Shown piece after piece: positions 1 to 5,915 of a stretch of 8,116 nucleotides of DNA. Under the pieces are notes generated by a model. The model was not told the DNA's origin, made no database searches, and saw nothing but the letters and a program-made list of their open reading frames with translations. A program made the translations under genes and the position numbers. The number at the start of each line of letters is the position of its first letter. Positions within the stretch are counted from its first letter, which is position 1. Source of the DNA: an uncultured Porphyromonadaceae bacterium (GTDB lineage: Bacteria; Bacteroidota; Bacteroidia; Bacteroidales; Muribaculaceae); contig CAJJOX010000094.1 of the NCBI GenBank assembly GCA_905193485.1, positions 1 to 8,116 of the forward strand, read 5' to 3'.

Positions 1-729
1 GCAAAGGGGTCAATGCCCCCCCGCCGTCTTGGCGGGCAGTCGCTGCAAGCCGGTGCTTTCATCGCCTTCGGCGGGATTCTCTCGCTTATGGTCGGTTTCG
101 GGTTCCCCGAGTGCACCGCTTCGAATCCAGGATTGCAGAAGCTGTTGAGCGGATGCATGTTTCCGATTGGTCTGATCCTTGTGGTCACGCTCGGCGCCGA
201 GCTCTTCACCGGCAACAATGCTCTCCTGATGCCCGGACTTATGAAGCGCCGGTTTGGTGTTGTCGATGTTCTGCGCAATTGGGTGATTGTCTATTTCGGC
301 AATTTTGCAGGAGCATTGGCATTTACCTATGTGATGGTCTATGCGGCAGGACTGACGGCTGCCGACCCATGGCACACCTCCATCGTCCGCATGGCCGAAG
401 CCAAGGCCGCCATGCCGTGGCTGACTGTTTTCATCAAAGGAATAGGCGCTAACTGGTGCGTTTGCCTTGCCGTATGGCTCGCCCTGTCCGGACACACTCT
501 CCTTGAAAAGGCTCTGGGCTGTTTCCTGCCGGTGATGGCCTTCGTCGCTCTCGGTTATGAGCACTGCATCGCCAACATGTTTTTTATCCCGGCAGGAATG
601 CTTGAAGGAGCGTCGGTAAGCACCGAGACATTCATAACCGCCAATCTTGTGCCGGCCACTCTGGGCAACATTGTCGGGGGCGCCTTGTTTGTGGGTTGCG
701 TCAATGCCTGGGTGCATTTGAAAAAATAA
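1..729 (+). CDS. Formate/nitrite transporter (FNT) family channel, 5'-truncated by the window edge
   Basis: The product is an inner-membrane channel of the FocA/NirC/HSC family, which moves small monovalent anions such as formate, nitrite or hydrosulfide. The frame is open to base 1. Only about four codons precede the ATG at 13, and the first membrane helix (LQAGAFIAFGG) begins soon after it. Family members usually have about 30 more N-terminal residues, so the true start probably lies upstream. Family signatures visible are ELFTGNN (omega loop, with the pore Thr codon at 208-210), NWVIVYFGNFAGAL, GANWCVCLAVWLAL and GYEHCIANMFFIPAG. In the last of these, the His codon at 562-564 matches the conserved central pore histidine. 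About six hydrophobic segments are present, and the protein ends in a short Lys-rich tail. Family assignment is secure, but the transported anion cannot be told from sequence. No terminator is visible before the aldolase gene 90 bp downstream. Confidence 0.93.
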   Translation, partial: AKGSMPPRRLGGQSLQAGAFIAFGGILSLMVGFGFPECTASNPGLQKLLSGCMFPIGLILVVTLGAELFTGNNALLMPGLMKRRFGVVDVLRNWVIVYFGNFAGALAFTYVMVYAAGLTAADPWHTSIVRMAEAKAAMPWLTVFIKGIGANWCVCLAVWLALSGHTLLEKALGCFLPVMAFVALGYEHCIANMFFIPAGMLEGASVSTETFITANLVPATLGNIVGGALFVGCVNAWVHLKK

Positions 730-762
730 TGTTAACGGCGCGCATTTCCGTCAATTATTTTG

Positions 763-789
763 TATTTTTGCAATCGTATTAGCCAATAC
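763..789 (+). promoter_or_regulatory. Putative aldolase promoter -7 box with start-site inverted repeat
   Basis: TATTTTTG at 763-770 matches the Bacteroidota -7 consensus TAnnTTTG. A start site near 777 would give a leader of about 43 nt. No good -33 TTTG lies at the expected 19-21 bp spacing, since that position is G+C-rich (GGCGCGC). Directly at the predicted start is a small inverted repeat, GTATT (776-780), AGCC, AATAC (785-789). It could be a 5'-end stem-loop or a weak operator. The A-rich stretch just before the ATG at 820 fits Bacteroidota translation starts, which rarely use a Shine-Dalgarno sequence. Confidence 0.5.
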
Positions 790-819
790 TGCAATTTTTA
801 ACCCCAAAATAAAATAGAA

Positions 820-1818
820 ATGGTAAGCTACAAAGACTTAGGCCTTGTAAACACCCGCGAGATGTTTGCAAAGGCAATCAAAGGCGGCTATGCCGTGCCT
901 GCATTTAACTTCAACAACATGGAGCAGCTTCAGGCCATCATCAAAGCTGCCGCTGAAGAAAAATCACCCGTTATCCTTCAGGTTTCTAAAGGCGCACGCA
1001 ACTACGCCAACGCTACACTCCTCCGCTATATGGCTCAGGGCGCTGTGGCATACGCTAAGGAACTCGGTTGGGAGCACCCCCAGATCTGCCTCCATCTCGA
1101 CCACGGTGACAGCTTCGAACTCTGCAAATCATGCGTTGACAACGGTTTCTCTTCCGTCATGATTGACGGCTCGCACCTTCCCTACGAAGAAAACGTGGCT
1201 CTTACGAAGAAAGTCGTTGAATACGCCCACAAATATGACGTGACTGTCGAAGGTGAGCTTGGCGTGCTCGCCGGTGTTGAAGACGAAGTTTCGTCCGACC
1301 ACCACACCTATACCGATCCCGAAGAAGTGATCGACTTCGCCACACGCACCGGTTGCGACAGCCTCGCCATCTCCATCGGCACATCGCATGGCGCATACAA
1401 GTTCACTCCCGAGCAGTGCACCCGTAACGCAGAAGGCCGCCTCGTTCCCCCGCCACTGGCTTTCAATGTGCTTGATGCCGTTATGGAAAAACTCCCCGGT
1501 TTCCCGATCGTGCTCCACGGCTCATCTTCCGTTCCTCAGGAATATGTTGACGAAATCAACGAATATGGCGGCAAACTGCCCGACGCTATCGGCATACCCG
1601 AAGAAGAGCTCCGTAAAGCTGCCAAGAGCGCTGTTTGCAAAATCAACATCGATTCCGACAGCCGTCTTGCCATGACCGCAACCGTCCGCAAGGTGTTCGC
1701 CACCAAACCCGGCGAATTCGACCCCCGCAAATACCTCGGCCCGGCTCGCGACGAAATGGAAAAACTCTACAAGCACAAAATCGTCAACGTGCTCGGCAGC
1801 AACGGCAAAGCTGAATAA
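820..1818 (+). CDS. fba: Class II fructose-1,6-bisphosphate aldolase
   Basis: This cytoplasmic, zinc-dependent enzyme reversibly cleaves fructose-1,6-bisphosphate to dihydroxyacetone phosphate and glyceraldehyde-3-phosphate in glycolysis and gluconeogenesis. The 332-residue protein is full length for the family. Visible motifs include HLDHGD, with the catalytic Asp at residue 94 and a metal-binding His at 95, and VEGELG around residue 146, an acidic site motif. GTSHGAYK has a metal-ligand His at 190, and VLHGSS has a His at 233. KINIDSD is the phosphate/DHAP-binding NIDxD motif near residue 275. The start is the first ATG after an A-rich leader and gives the usual N-terminus (MVSYKDLGLVNTREMF). 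The gene appears monocistronic, with its own -7 box and hairpins right after the stop. Nothing is truncated and all expected active-site motifs are present. Adjacency to the anion channel gene may be chance. Confidence 0.97.
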   Translation: MVSYKDLGLVNTREMFAKAIKGGYAVPAFNFNNMEQLQAIIKAAAEEKSPVILQVSKGARNYANATLLRYMAQGAVAYAKELGWEHPQICLHLDHGDSFELCKSCVDNGFSSVMIDGSHLPYEENVALTKKVVEYAHKYDVTVEGELGVLAGVEDEVSSDHHTYTDPEEVIDFATRTGCDSLAISIGTSHGAYKFTPEQCTRNAEGRLVPPPLAFNVLDAVMEKLPGFPIVLHGSSSVPQEYVDEINEYGGKLPDAIGIPEEELRKAAKSAVCKINIDSDSRLAMTATVRKVFATKPGEFDPRKYLGPARDEMEKLYKHKIVNVLGSNGKAE

Positions 1819-1833
1819 ATTGATGCCATACGT

Positions 1834-1866
1834 CACGGTTTGAAGGACTCTCGTCCGTTCACCGTG
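1834..1866 (+). other. Stem-loop directly after the aldolase stop codon
   Basis: The stem pairs CACGG (1834-1838) with CCGTG (1862-1866), TGAA (1841-1844) with TTCA (1858-1861), and GGAC (1845-1848) with GTCC (1853-1856), around a TCTC loop. A TT bulge lies on one side and a single G bulge on the other. It starts 15 nt after the stop codon. No T-run follows, so by itself it looks more like a 3'-end mRNA stabiliser or half of a two-hairpin terminator than a classical terminator. Confidence 0.5.
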
Positions 1867-1874
1867 TCAACCAT

Positions 1875-1915
1875 AATCAGGGCGCAGTGTCAATCTCCGA
1901 CACCGCGCCCTGATT
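1875..1915. terminator. Strong hairpin terminator between convergent genes
   Basis: AATCAGGGCGC (1875-1885) pairs perfectly with GCGCCCTGATT (1905-1915). An inner stem GTGTC/GACAC closes a 7-nt loop, with only an A/C mismatch between the two stems. The plus strand continues into TTCAT, so the rightward transcript ends in a short U-rich tail. The hairpin lies between the convergent aldolase and regulator genes and could stop transcription from both sides. The U-tract is short, so the exact stop point is uncertain. Confidence 0.75.
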
Positions 1916-1963
1916 TTCATGTGCCGGCATGATCCGGCGCATCGTTTGTATCCTTTCAGATTG

Positions 1964-2665
1964 TCATGCGACGCCTATGCGTTGTATGCTCGCGTCGAAT
2001 GTGTCGCGGTCAATGACGCGTGCACGCATGCGGTTGCGGTAGGTGTAGATTGTGTTGTGCGACAGGCGCAGAAAGCGTGCTATCATCGCTGTGTCGTCTA
2101 TGCCGATGCACGTGAAGGCCAATACCCGCAGTTCGGTGGTCAGGTGTCCCTCGTCGGGAGCTTCGATGCGTTTGTCGGGATGCAGCAGTCGGTTGACCTG
2201 GTCGATAAAATCCGGATAGAGATTGAGTATGGTGCGGTCAAACGTCTGGTTGAACGATTTTGTGTGGTCGTCCATCAAGGTCTGTTTCTCCAGCATTGTG
2301 TTTATTTCAGCGGTGAGGCCGGCTTTCAACTTGCGGCGCACTGTCGATAATGTTCCGTCGAATTTCTCAAGAGCATCGGCGTGAAGAGTCAGAAATTCAA
2401 CTGTCAGGGCGCGGCGGTCGGCCTCCACATCCGTATCGGCACGCATCGACCCCGGTTTTTGTGTCGGGTCTGAGCCGCATCTGGTAGTGCTCTTTACGCT
2501 TTCGCCTGTCGTGTCGGCGACATTTGCCGGGGCGGTTGTCAGTTCGGTCTTGTCGGCCTCGCCGGAGGTTCCGGCATTCGGGCGCTGACGCTTGATAAGG
2601 ATGATGAGAACTGCGGTGAGAGCTGCTATTATCACGCCGCACGCAATGATTGGTAATGATGGCAT
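1964..2665 (-). CDS. Short membrane-anchored regulator with DUF6377-like C-terminal helix-turn-helix
   Basis: From the ATG at 2665 the protein has 233 residues. Residues about 4-24 form one transmembrane helix ending in KRQR. A Thr/Ala/Glu-rich linker runs to about residue 75, followed by a helical domain of about 155 residues. The C-terminal part contains FNQTFDRTILNLYPDFIDQVN, then LTTELRVLAF and ARFLRLSHNTIYTYRNRMRAR. This last stretch looks like a LuxR-type DNA-recognition helix. It resembles the C-terminal half of Bacteroidota DUF6377-type regulators, which usually carry a long N-terminal TPR sensor before the membrane helix; here that part is absent. Function is inferred as transcriptional regulation from the membrane, and no target can be named. 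A GTG at 2734 in the same frame is possible but lies inside a palindrome. The A-rich context before 2665 and the start of the membrane helix favour the shorter form. Confidence 0.7.
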   Translation of the reverse strand: MPSLPIIACGVIIAALTAVLIILIKRQRPNAGTSGEADKTELTTAPANVADTTGESVKSTTRCGSDPTQKPGSMRADTDVEADRRALTVEFLTLHADALEKFDGTLSTVRRKLKAGLTAEINTMLEKQTLMDDHTKSFNQTFDRTILNLYPDFIDQVNRLLHPDKRIEAPDEGHLTTELRVLAFTCIGIDDTAMIARFLRLSHNTIYTYRNRMRARVIDRDTFDASIQRIGVA

Positions 2666-2717
2666 TTTTTTCGGTAGGTGTTTACAACATGTCTGGTTTA
2701 AGGCGGACGGGCGCCTT

Positions 2718-2787
2718 GTGACAATCGCTGTCACTTTGTTTTTTCTTTTGCAAAGTTAATGCGTTTTTGACCTTTTTGCTCGGTCAA
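2718..2787 (-). promoter_or_regulatory. Regulator promoter with -7 box and two flanking inverted repeats
   Basis: On the minus strand, TAACTTTG (2758 to 2751) matches the TAnnTTTG -7 consensus and predicts a start near 2744. No good -33 TTTG is present. TTGACC (2767-2772) and GGTCAA (2782-2787) form an inverted repeat with a 9-bp spacer, covering roughly -23 to -43. GTGACA (2718-2723) and TGTCAC (2729-2734) form a second inverted repeat with a 5-bp spacer, roughly +10 to +26. Both share TGAC half-sites. The arrangement suggests a regulated promoter, with the upstream site in an activator or repressor position and the downstream one as a roadblock or leader hairpin. Confidence 0.5.
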
Positions 2788-3026
2788 TCGATTATTTAAC
2801 TCGATTTTTAAACTTTTTTATCTATAATCACCCTTTTGTAACGGGTTGATTGCGAGTGTTATTGCTTTTGATGATTCTATATATCGTAATTTTTGCATCT
2901 ATGTCGGCTTTTCTCCAATGTCCGGATTGGCTAATTTTGTGGCGGAAAAGTATAAGAGAAAGAAGTGCAATAATAGTAATTTGATTTATGTTAGGATTTA
3001 TGATCACATTTGATCATAACGAAACT
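2788..3026. other. A+T-rich intergenic spacer with promoter-like and repeat signals
   Basis: No credible protein gene lies between the regulator start and the end of rpiB. The longest plus-strand frame with an ATG, 2871-2984, encodes only 37 residues and has no recognisable features. A rightward promoter-like pair occurs here: TTTT (2909-2912), a 19-bp spacer, then TAATTTTG (2932-2939). A 9-bp inverted repeat, TTATGATCA (2998-3006) and TGATCATAA (3011-3019) around CATT, lies just before the next hairpin. A small RNA is possible but unproven. Confidence 0.4.
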
Positions 3027-3060
3027 GAGGCGGATCGTGATGATCCGCCTCGTTAGTTTT
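2946..3060 (+). ncRNA. Candidate intergenic small RNA (tentative)
   Basis: A rightward transcript starting about 7 nt after the TAATTTTG box would begin near 2946. It would pass through the 9-bp TTATGATCA/TGATCATAA stem-loop and end at the G+C-rich hairpin at 3027-3051, which is followed by GTTAGTTTT. That gives an RNA of about 115 nt with two stem-loops and no coding capacity. The promoter pair, spacing and terminator geometry are visible; that they work together is inference. The same hairpin can equally well terminate rpiB from the other side. Confidence 0.22.
3027..3051. terminator. Hairpin terminator downstream of rpiB, possibly bidirectional
   Basis: GAGGCGGATC (3027-3036) pairs perfectly with GATCCGCCTC (3042-3051) around a GTGAT loop. 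It lies 35 bp past the rpiB stop codon and probably ends the six-gene minus-strand operon. The leftward transcript continues into AGTTTCGTTATG, a weak U-rich tail. The rightward one continues into GTTAGTTTTATG, which has a TTTT run, and flanking AAACT/AGTTT can extend the pairing. Either or both directions may be used. Confidence 0.7.
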
Positions 3061-3085
3061 ATGATATTGTAAGAGCGGTGGCTGC

Positions 3086-3559
3086 TCATCTGCATCCCTC
3101 TATGGGGATTTTTTCGATACGGCGCTGGTGGCGGCCGCCTTCAAATTCCGTGGTGAGGAAAGTGTCGACGATGGCGATGGCGGTTGGTGTGTCGATAAAC
3201 CGTGCCGGAAGCACAAGCACATTGGCGTTGTTGTGTTCGCGTGCCAGCCGGGCCAGATCGGTGCTCCAGCACAGTGCGGCGCGGATACCCTGATGTTTGT
3301 TGAGTGTCATGCCTATGCCATTGCCGGTGCCGCACATGGCTATGCCGAGGGCGTCGTCGCCGCGTTCAACCGCTGTTGCGCACGGATGGGCGAAATCGGG
3401 ATAATCGCAGCTCTCGGTGCTGTCGGTGCCGAAGTCGTCGGTGCCGATTCCCTCTTGATGCAGATGGTTGATGATGGCTTGTTTTAGTTCATACCCGGCG
3501 TGGTCGCTGCAAAGAGCCACCTTTTTGTCTTTCTGAATTATTAAGCTTTTTTCGCACAT
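3086..3559 (-). CDS. rpiB: Ribose-5-phosphate isomerase B
   Basis: This cytoplasmic enzyme interconverts ribose-5-phosphate and ribulose-5-phosphate in the non-oxidative pentose phosphate pathway. The 157-residue product matches the RpiB/LacAB fold throughout. It has CSDHAG (residues 17-22, including the substrate-site Asp and His), DDFGT, YPDFAHP and AMCGTGNGIGMTLNK with the catalytic-base Cys at 76. Also present are AREHNNANVLVLPARF with a conserved His at 109, and a C-terminal FEGGRHQRRIEKI phosphate-binding Arg/His cluster. About 10-12 residues (MCEKSLIIQKDK) precede the usual N-terminal strand. No later ATG fits, so ATG 3559 is accepted. It is the last gene of the minus-strand run, 42 bp after the dehydrogenase, and a strong hairpin follows. 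Some RpiB homologues act on allose or galactose phosphates, but nothing nearby suggests that here. Confidence 0.95.
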   Translation of the reverse strand: MCEKSLIIQKDKKVALCSDHAGYELKQAIINHLHQEGIGTDDFGTDSTESCDYPDFAHPCATAVERGDDALGIAMCGTGNGIGMTLNKHQGIRAALCWSTDLARLAREHNNANVLVLPARFIDTPTAIAIVDTFLTTEFEGGRHQRRIEKIPIEGCR

Positions 3560-3601
3560 GCTTTTGAAATTATGATGTTTAATGACTGATAGCGGATAAT
3601 T

Positions 3602-4342
3602 TTATAAGCCGAGAGAGATATGTTTCCATAGGCATTGCGGTATCATGCGCCACAATCCGTTGACAATGCGCCAGCGGGAATCGATGTATGCTACGCGGCG
3701 TCCGGTGAGGATGGCTCGTTCGATTTTTGGACAAGTATAGTCGATGCTCATTTCCATCGGATAGGAGCGCTTGGGATCAAGCAACGCTGTGCGTATGAAT
3801 CCGGGACGGATATCGGTGAAGCGCACGTTTACGTGTTTCGTATAGGCCAGTTGCTCCAGGGCGTTGATGAATGTCTGCTGAAAGCGCTTCGAACTGCTGT
3901 AGGCCGCCGACAGCCCCATTCCTTTGGTGCCTGCTATCGAGGTGATGGCCGCGATATGTCCGGCCGCCACATTGGCTGTATCGCGGAAATATTTGAAGGC
4001 GGCAGTCATGATGCGGGCAAATCCGACCACGTTGATGCGAAGTGTTTCGGTCACCTGTTCAGGGTTGAGGTCGGGATCCTGGTAGCCGCAACCTGCGGCA
4101 AACAGCAGTATGTCCATGCCGTCGCGCATTTTGATGAGGTCGTAGAATAGTTCCTGCGCATTGTCGGCAGTGACGTCGATTGTCTTATATACTATTTTGT
4201 CGGGAACAAGCTCGCTGATCGCTTTCAGCTTGTCTTCGCGTCGGGCTGCGATGCCTACGAGCATTCCGGCGCGCGCCAGATCGAGGGCTATGCGTTCGCC
4301 TATGCCTGATGATGCTCCGATGATGATTATCCGTTTTGCCAT
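3602..4342 (-). CDS. Short-chain dehydrogenase/reductase (SDR) family oxidoreductase
   Basis: This is a classical-length (246 residues) Rossmann-fold NAD(P)-dependent oxidoreductase of unknown substrate. Visible motifs are the cofactor loop GASSGIG (Gly 9, 13 and 15), the Asp of IDVT near residue 57, and FAAG at 81-84 where many members have NNAG. The active-site Asn is at 104 (LRINVVG), Ser at 135 (ITSIAG), and YSSSK gives Tyr148 and Lys152, so the catalytic tetrad is intact. RPGFIRTAL follows, as usual after the catalytic region. The last 25 residues are Trp- and hydrophobic-rich (WRIVNGLWRMIPQCLW), which could dock the enzyme to the membrane. The start MAKRIII at 4342 is preferred to an in-frame ATG ten codons earlier, because the first Rossmann strand begins right after it. 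The gene lies 61 bp downstream of the DUF6048-like gene and is probably co-transcribed with it. Confidence 0.92.
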   Translation of the reverse strand: MAKRIIIIGASSGIGERIALDLARAGMLVGIAARREDKLKAISELVPDKIVYKTIDVTADNAQELFYDLIKMRDGMDILLFAAGCGYQDPDLNPEQVTETLRINVVGFARIMTAAFKYFRDTANVAAGHIAAITSIAGTKGMGLSAAYSSSKRFQQTFINALEQLAYTKHVNVRFTDIRPGFIRTALLDPKRSYPMEMSIDYTCPKIERAILTGRRVAYIDSRWRIVNGLWRMIPQCLWKHISLGL

Positions 4343-4403
4343 GGCTGTGTGGTTTTGTTCATTGCAGGGCATCTCTCAAGTTTCAGGCTTCGCTGTTTCA
4401 ATC

Positions 4404-5312
4404 TCAATGCCCTGTTTCGTTTATAACCGCGGGCTCCTCGGTCTTGTTCAGAGGCAATGTGTAAATGATGGAAAAACTGCCGCTGAACGCTCCGCCCCGT
4501 TTGCCGTAGCCCGGTATATACATCGGTTTGCCATGTGGCGCCCGGCTTTCATGTAAAAGCGCATGGTATTTCACATTCCAGCCCAGCGATATCGGGCCGG
4601 CGATCTTCACTCTCACGCCTGCGAGAAACTCAAAGAACCCGGCAGTGGAGTTTTGCGACGGGATGTCGATTGTTTCGTGTTCTCCCCAGTAGTCGTTCGT
4701 GATGTCAATGTTTTCGACGCTGTAGCTGAATGTCGTAAATCCGTAGCGCACCCCCACATTGAGCTGATAGGCGGGATTGTTGTTGAAAAACATGTTGTAG
4801 TTCATGCCAAGACGGAAATAGGGGGCAAGTTTGGTCTTGAATGTGTAGTTCTGTCCGTCGGGAGTGTCGTTGCATGCTCCGAGGCCGAACTCTACTACCG
4901 GCTTGTAGCGGTTGTGAAGGCTCAGCTCGGCCCAGACGTCGGCTCCGCCGTAATGCTGGCCGAAAAGCCGCATGGCGGGATCCCAGATGTTGAGGCCTGC
5001 CGATACGGATTCCAGCAGTGGATATTTCATGCGCTTGAGCTCTTTGTCGGTGGCCGTGCTGTCGACCCATTCCTTGCCGGTGATGGTGTCGACAAGCACG
5101 ATGTTTCCCTGTGCGTCGCGCATCTCCGCGAGGTTGGCTTGCGGATCTTCTTCTTTCTTAGGTGTGTCGGTTGGTTGTGTCGTGGCCGGTTTTGGCTGTA
5201 CGGGAGTGATCTTGCGCTGGCTCATTGCCGGCACGTAGGTGCATATGACAAGCAGCAAAGCCGACAGTGCCGGTGCGAACAGATGTTTTATGTTGTGGCG
5301 AATTATGTTCAT
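4404..5312 (-). CDS. DUF6048-like secreted or outer-membrane beta-barrel protein
   Basis: The 302-residue product starts with a signal peptide: a basic N-region, a hydrophobic core (FAPALSALLLVICTYV) and likely cleavage in AMS-Q near residue 31. A Pro/Lys/Thr-rich linker (about 33-58) follows, then a long segment of alternating aromatic and polar strands, such as PYFRLGMNYNMFF, YQLNVGVRYGFTTFSYSV, FFEFLAGVRVKI and SGSFSIIYTLPL. This pattern suggests an outer-membrane beta-barrel. It resembles the Bacteroidota DUF6048 family, whose function is unknown. The start at 5312 is chosen because it overlaps the upstream stop codon as ATGA (5309-5312) and directly begins the signal peptide; the frame is open further upstream but inside the neighbouring gene. 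The overlap suggests translational coupling, so the two proteins may work together in the envelope. Confidence 0.8.
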   Translation of the reverse strand: MNIIRHNIKHLFAPALSALLLVICTYVPAMSQRKITPVQPKPATTQPTDTPKKEEDPQANLAEMRDAQGNIVLVDTITGKEWVDSTATDKELKRMKYPLLESVSAGLNIWDPAMRLFGQHYGGADVWAELSLHNRYKPVVEFGLGACNDTPDGQNYTFKTKLAPYFRLGMNYNMFFNNNPAYQLNVGVRYGFTTFSYSVENIDITNDYWGEHETIDIPSQNSTAGFFEFLAGVRVKIAGPISLGWNVKYHALLHESRAPHGKPMYIPGYGKRGGAFSGSFSIIYTLPLNKTEEPAVINETGH

Positions 5313-5824
5313 TGCTCTGTTGACGAAGTGCGGAAGTAGATTTTGATGCGCTCGATGTCGGCGTTGGTTATGAGCGAGTCGGTCACAGCCACCGAATCGA
5401 TCAGGTGACGTGTGTGGCTCATTTCGGTAATCTCGTAACGGAGCATTGCCCCGCATTCTTCCGAGGCGAAATAAGGCTCTGAGGTGTAGCGGAAGCTGAT
5501 GGTGTCGTTGAGAGCCGGATTGTCAAGTCCTTCCTGGGTGTAATGGAAGCAGTAGGCGGTGCTGGATTCTGTTGAGCGGAATGGCAGATAGACCTGGCTG
5601 ATGGCGGTTCCGGAGGCGTAGAGCAGCGAGTCGTTTTTTACACCCACTCCGCTTATGTCGAGATCCTGAATCGAGATCGCCGATTTTGTCTGTGACGAAT
5701 AGAAGCCGGCAAGCGGCAGACTGCTTTGGTTGTCGGTGCATCCCGATGTGTTGCAGCCGCTTAATGCTATGGTTGCCGTGATGCCGGAGATTAGCGTCGT
5801 GATGACTTTTGAAATATATTTCAT
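5309..5824 (-). CDS. DUF6452-like lipoprotein
   Basis: The 171-residue product begins MKYISKVITTLISGITATIA and then has the lipobox LSGC. Lipidation is expected at Cys24, anchoring it to the membrane. The mature part has CNTSGC and then short strands (SQVYLPFRS, STAYCFHYTQEG, DTISFRYTSEPYFASEECGAMLRYEI) and ends SLITNADIERIKIYFR. It lacks catalytic motifs. Length, lipobox and position next to a DUF6048-like gene fit the Bacteroidota DUF6452 family of unknown function. The ATG at 5824 is chosen because the signal peptide starts there; the longer frame from 5878 would put 18 charged residues in front of it. Its stop overlaps the next start by four bases. The gap to the glycosyltransferase gene is 91 bp with no clear promoter or hairpin, so co-transcription is likely. 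Confidence 0.8.
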   Translation of the reverse strand: MKYISKVITTLISGITATIALSGCNTSGCTDNQSSLPLAGFYSSQTKSAISIQDLDISGVGVKNDSLLYASGTAISQVYLPFRSTESSTAYCFHYTQEGLDNPALNDTISFRYTSEPYFASEECGAMLRYEITEMSHTRHLIDSVAVTDSLITNADIERIKIYFRTSSTEQ

Positions 5825-5915
5825 GCGTTTGTCGGAATCTGCTTTAAAGCCGTTGTCTGCGATCTGACGGGGCGACACCCTTTGATGATCGTGCCGTTGA
5901 CCGCGACACGTCGCG

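Noticed and set aside
10..717. Long minus-strand open frame of 235 codons opposite the channel gene
   Set aside because: It mirrors a gene with clear FNT motifs; the translation is Gly/His/Gln-rich without domains, as expected for an antisense frame in G+C-rich coding DNA.
1919..2350. 143-codon plus-strand frame opposite the regulator
   Set aside because: Overlaps the terminator region and has no recognisable motif; the minus strand has a membrane helix and helix-turn-helix.
2666..2734. GTG start for the regulator giving 23 extra residues
   Set aside because: The GTG lies inside the GTGACA/TGTCAC inverted repeat about 10 nt from the predicted start site; the ATG at 2665 has an A-rich context and begins the membrane helix.
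2871..2984. 37-residue plus-strand ORF in the spacer
   Set aside because: A+T-driven composition, no motif; the TAATTTTG box lies inside it, so a transcript from that promoter would not include its start.
4343..4372. ATG ten codons upstream of the chosen dehydrogenase start
   Set aside because: The extra residues (MPCNEQNHTA) precede the first Rossmann strand and match no SDR feature.
4563..5339. 258-codon plus-strand frame opposite the DUF6048-like gene
   Set aside because: No domain or signal peptide; the minus-strand frame has a signal peptide, barrel pattern and coupled start, so this is a shadow.
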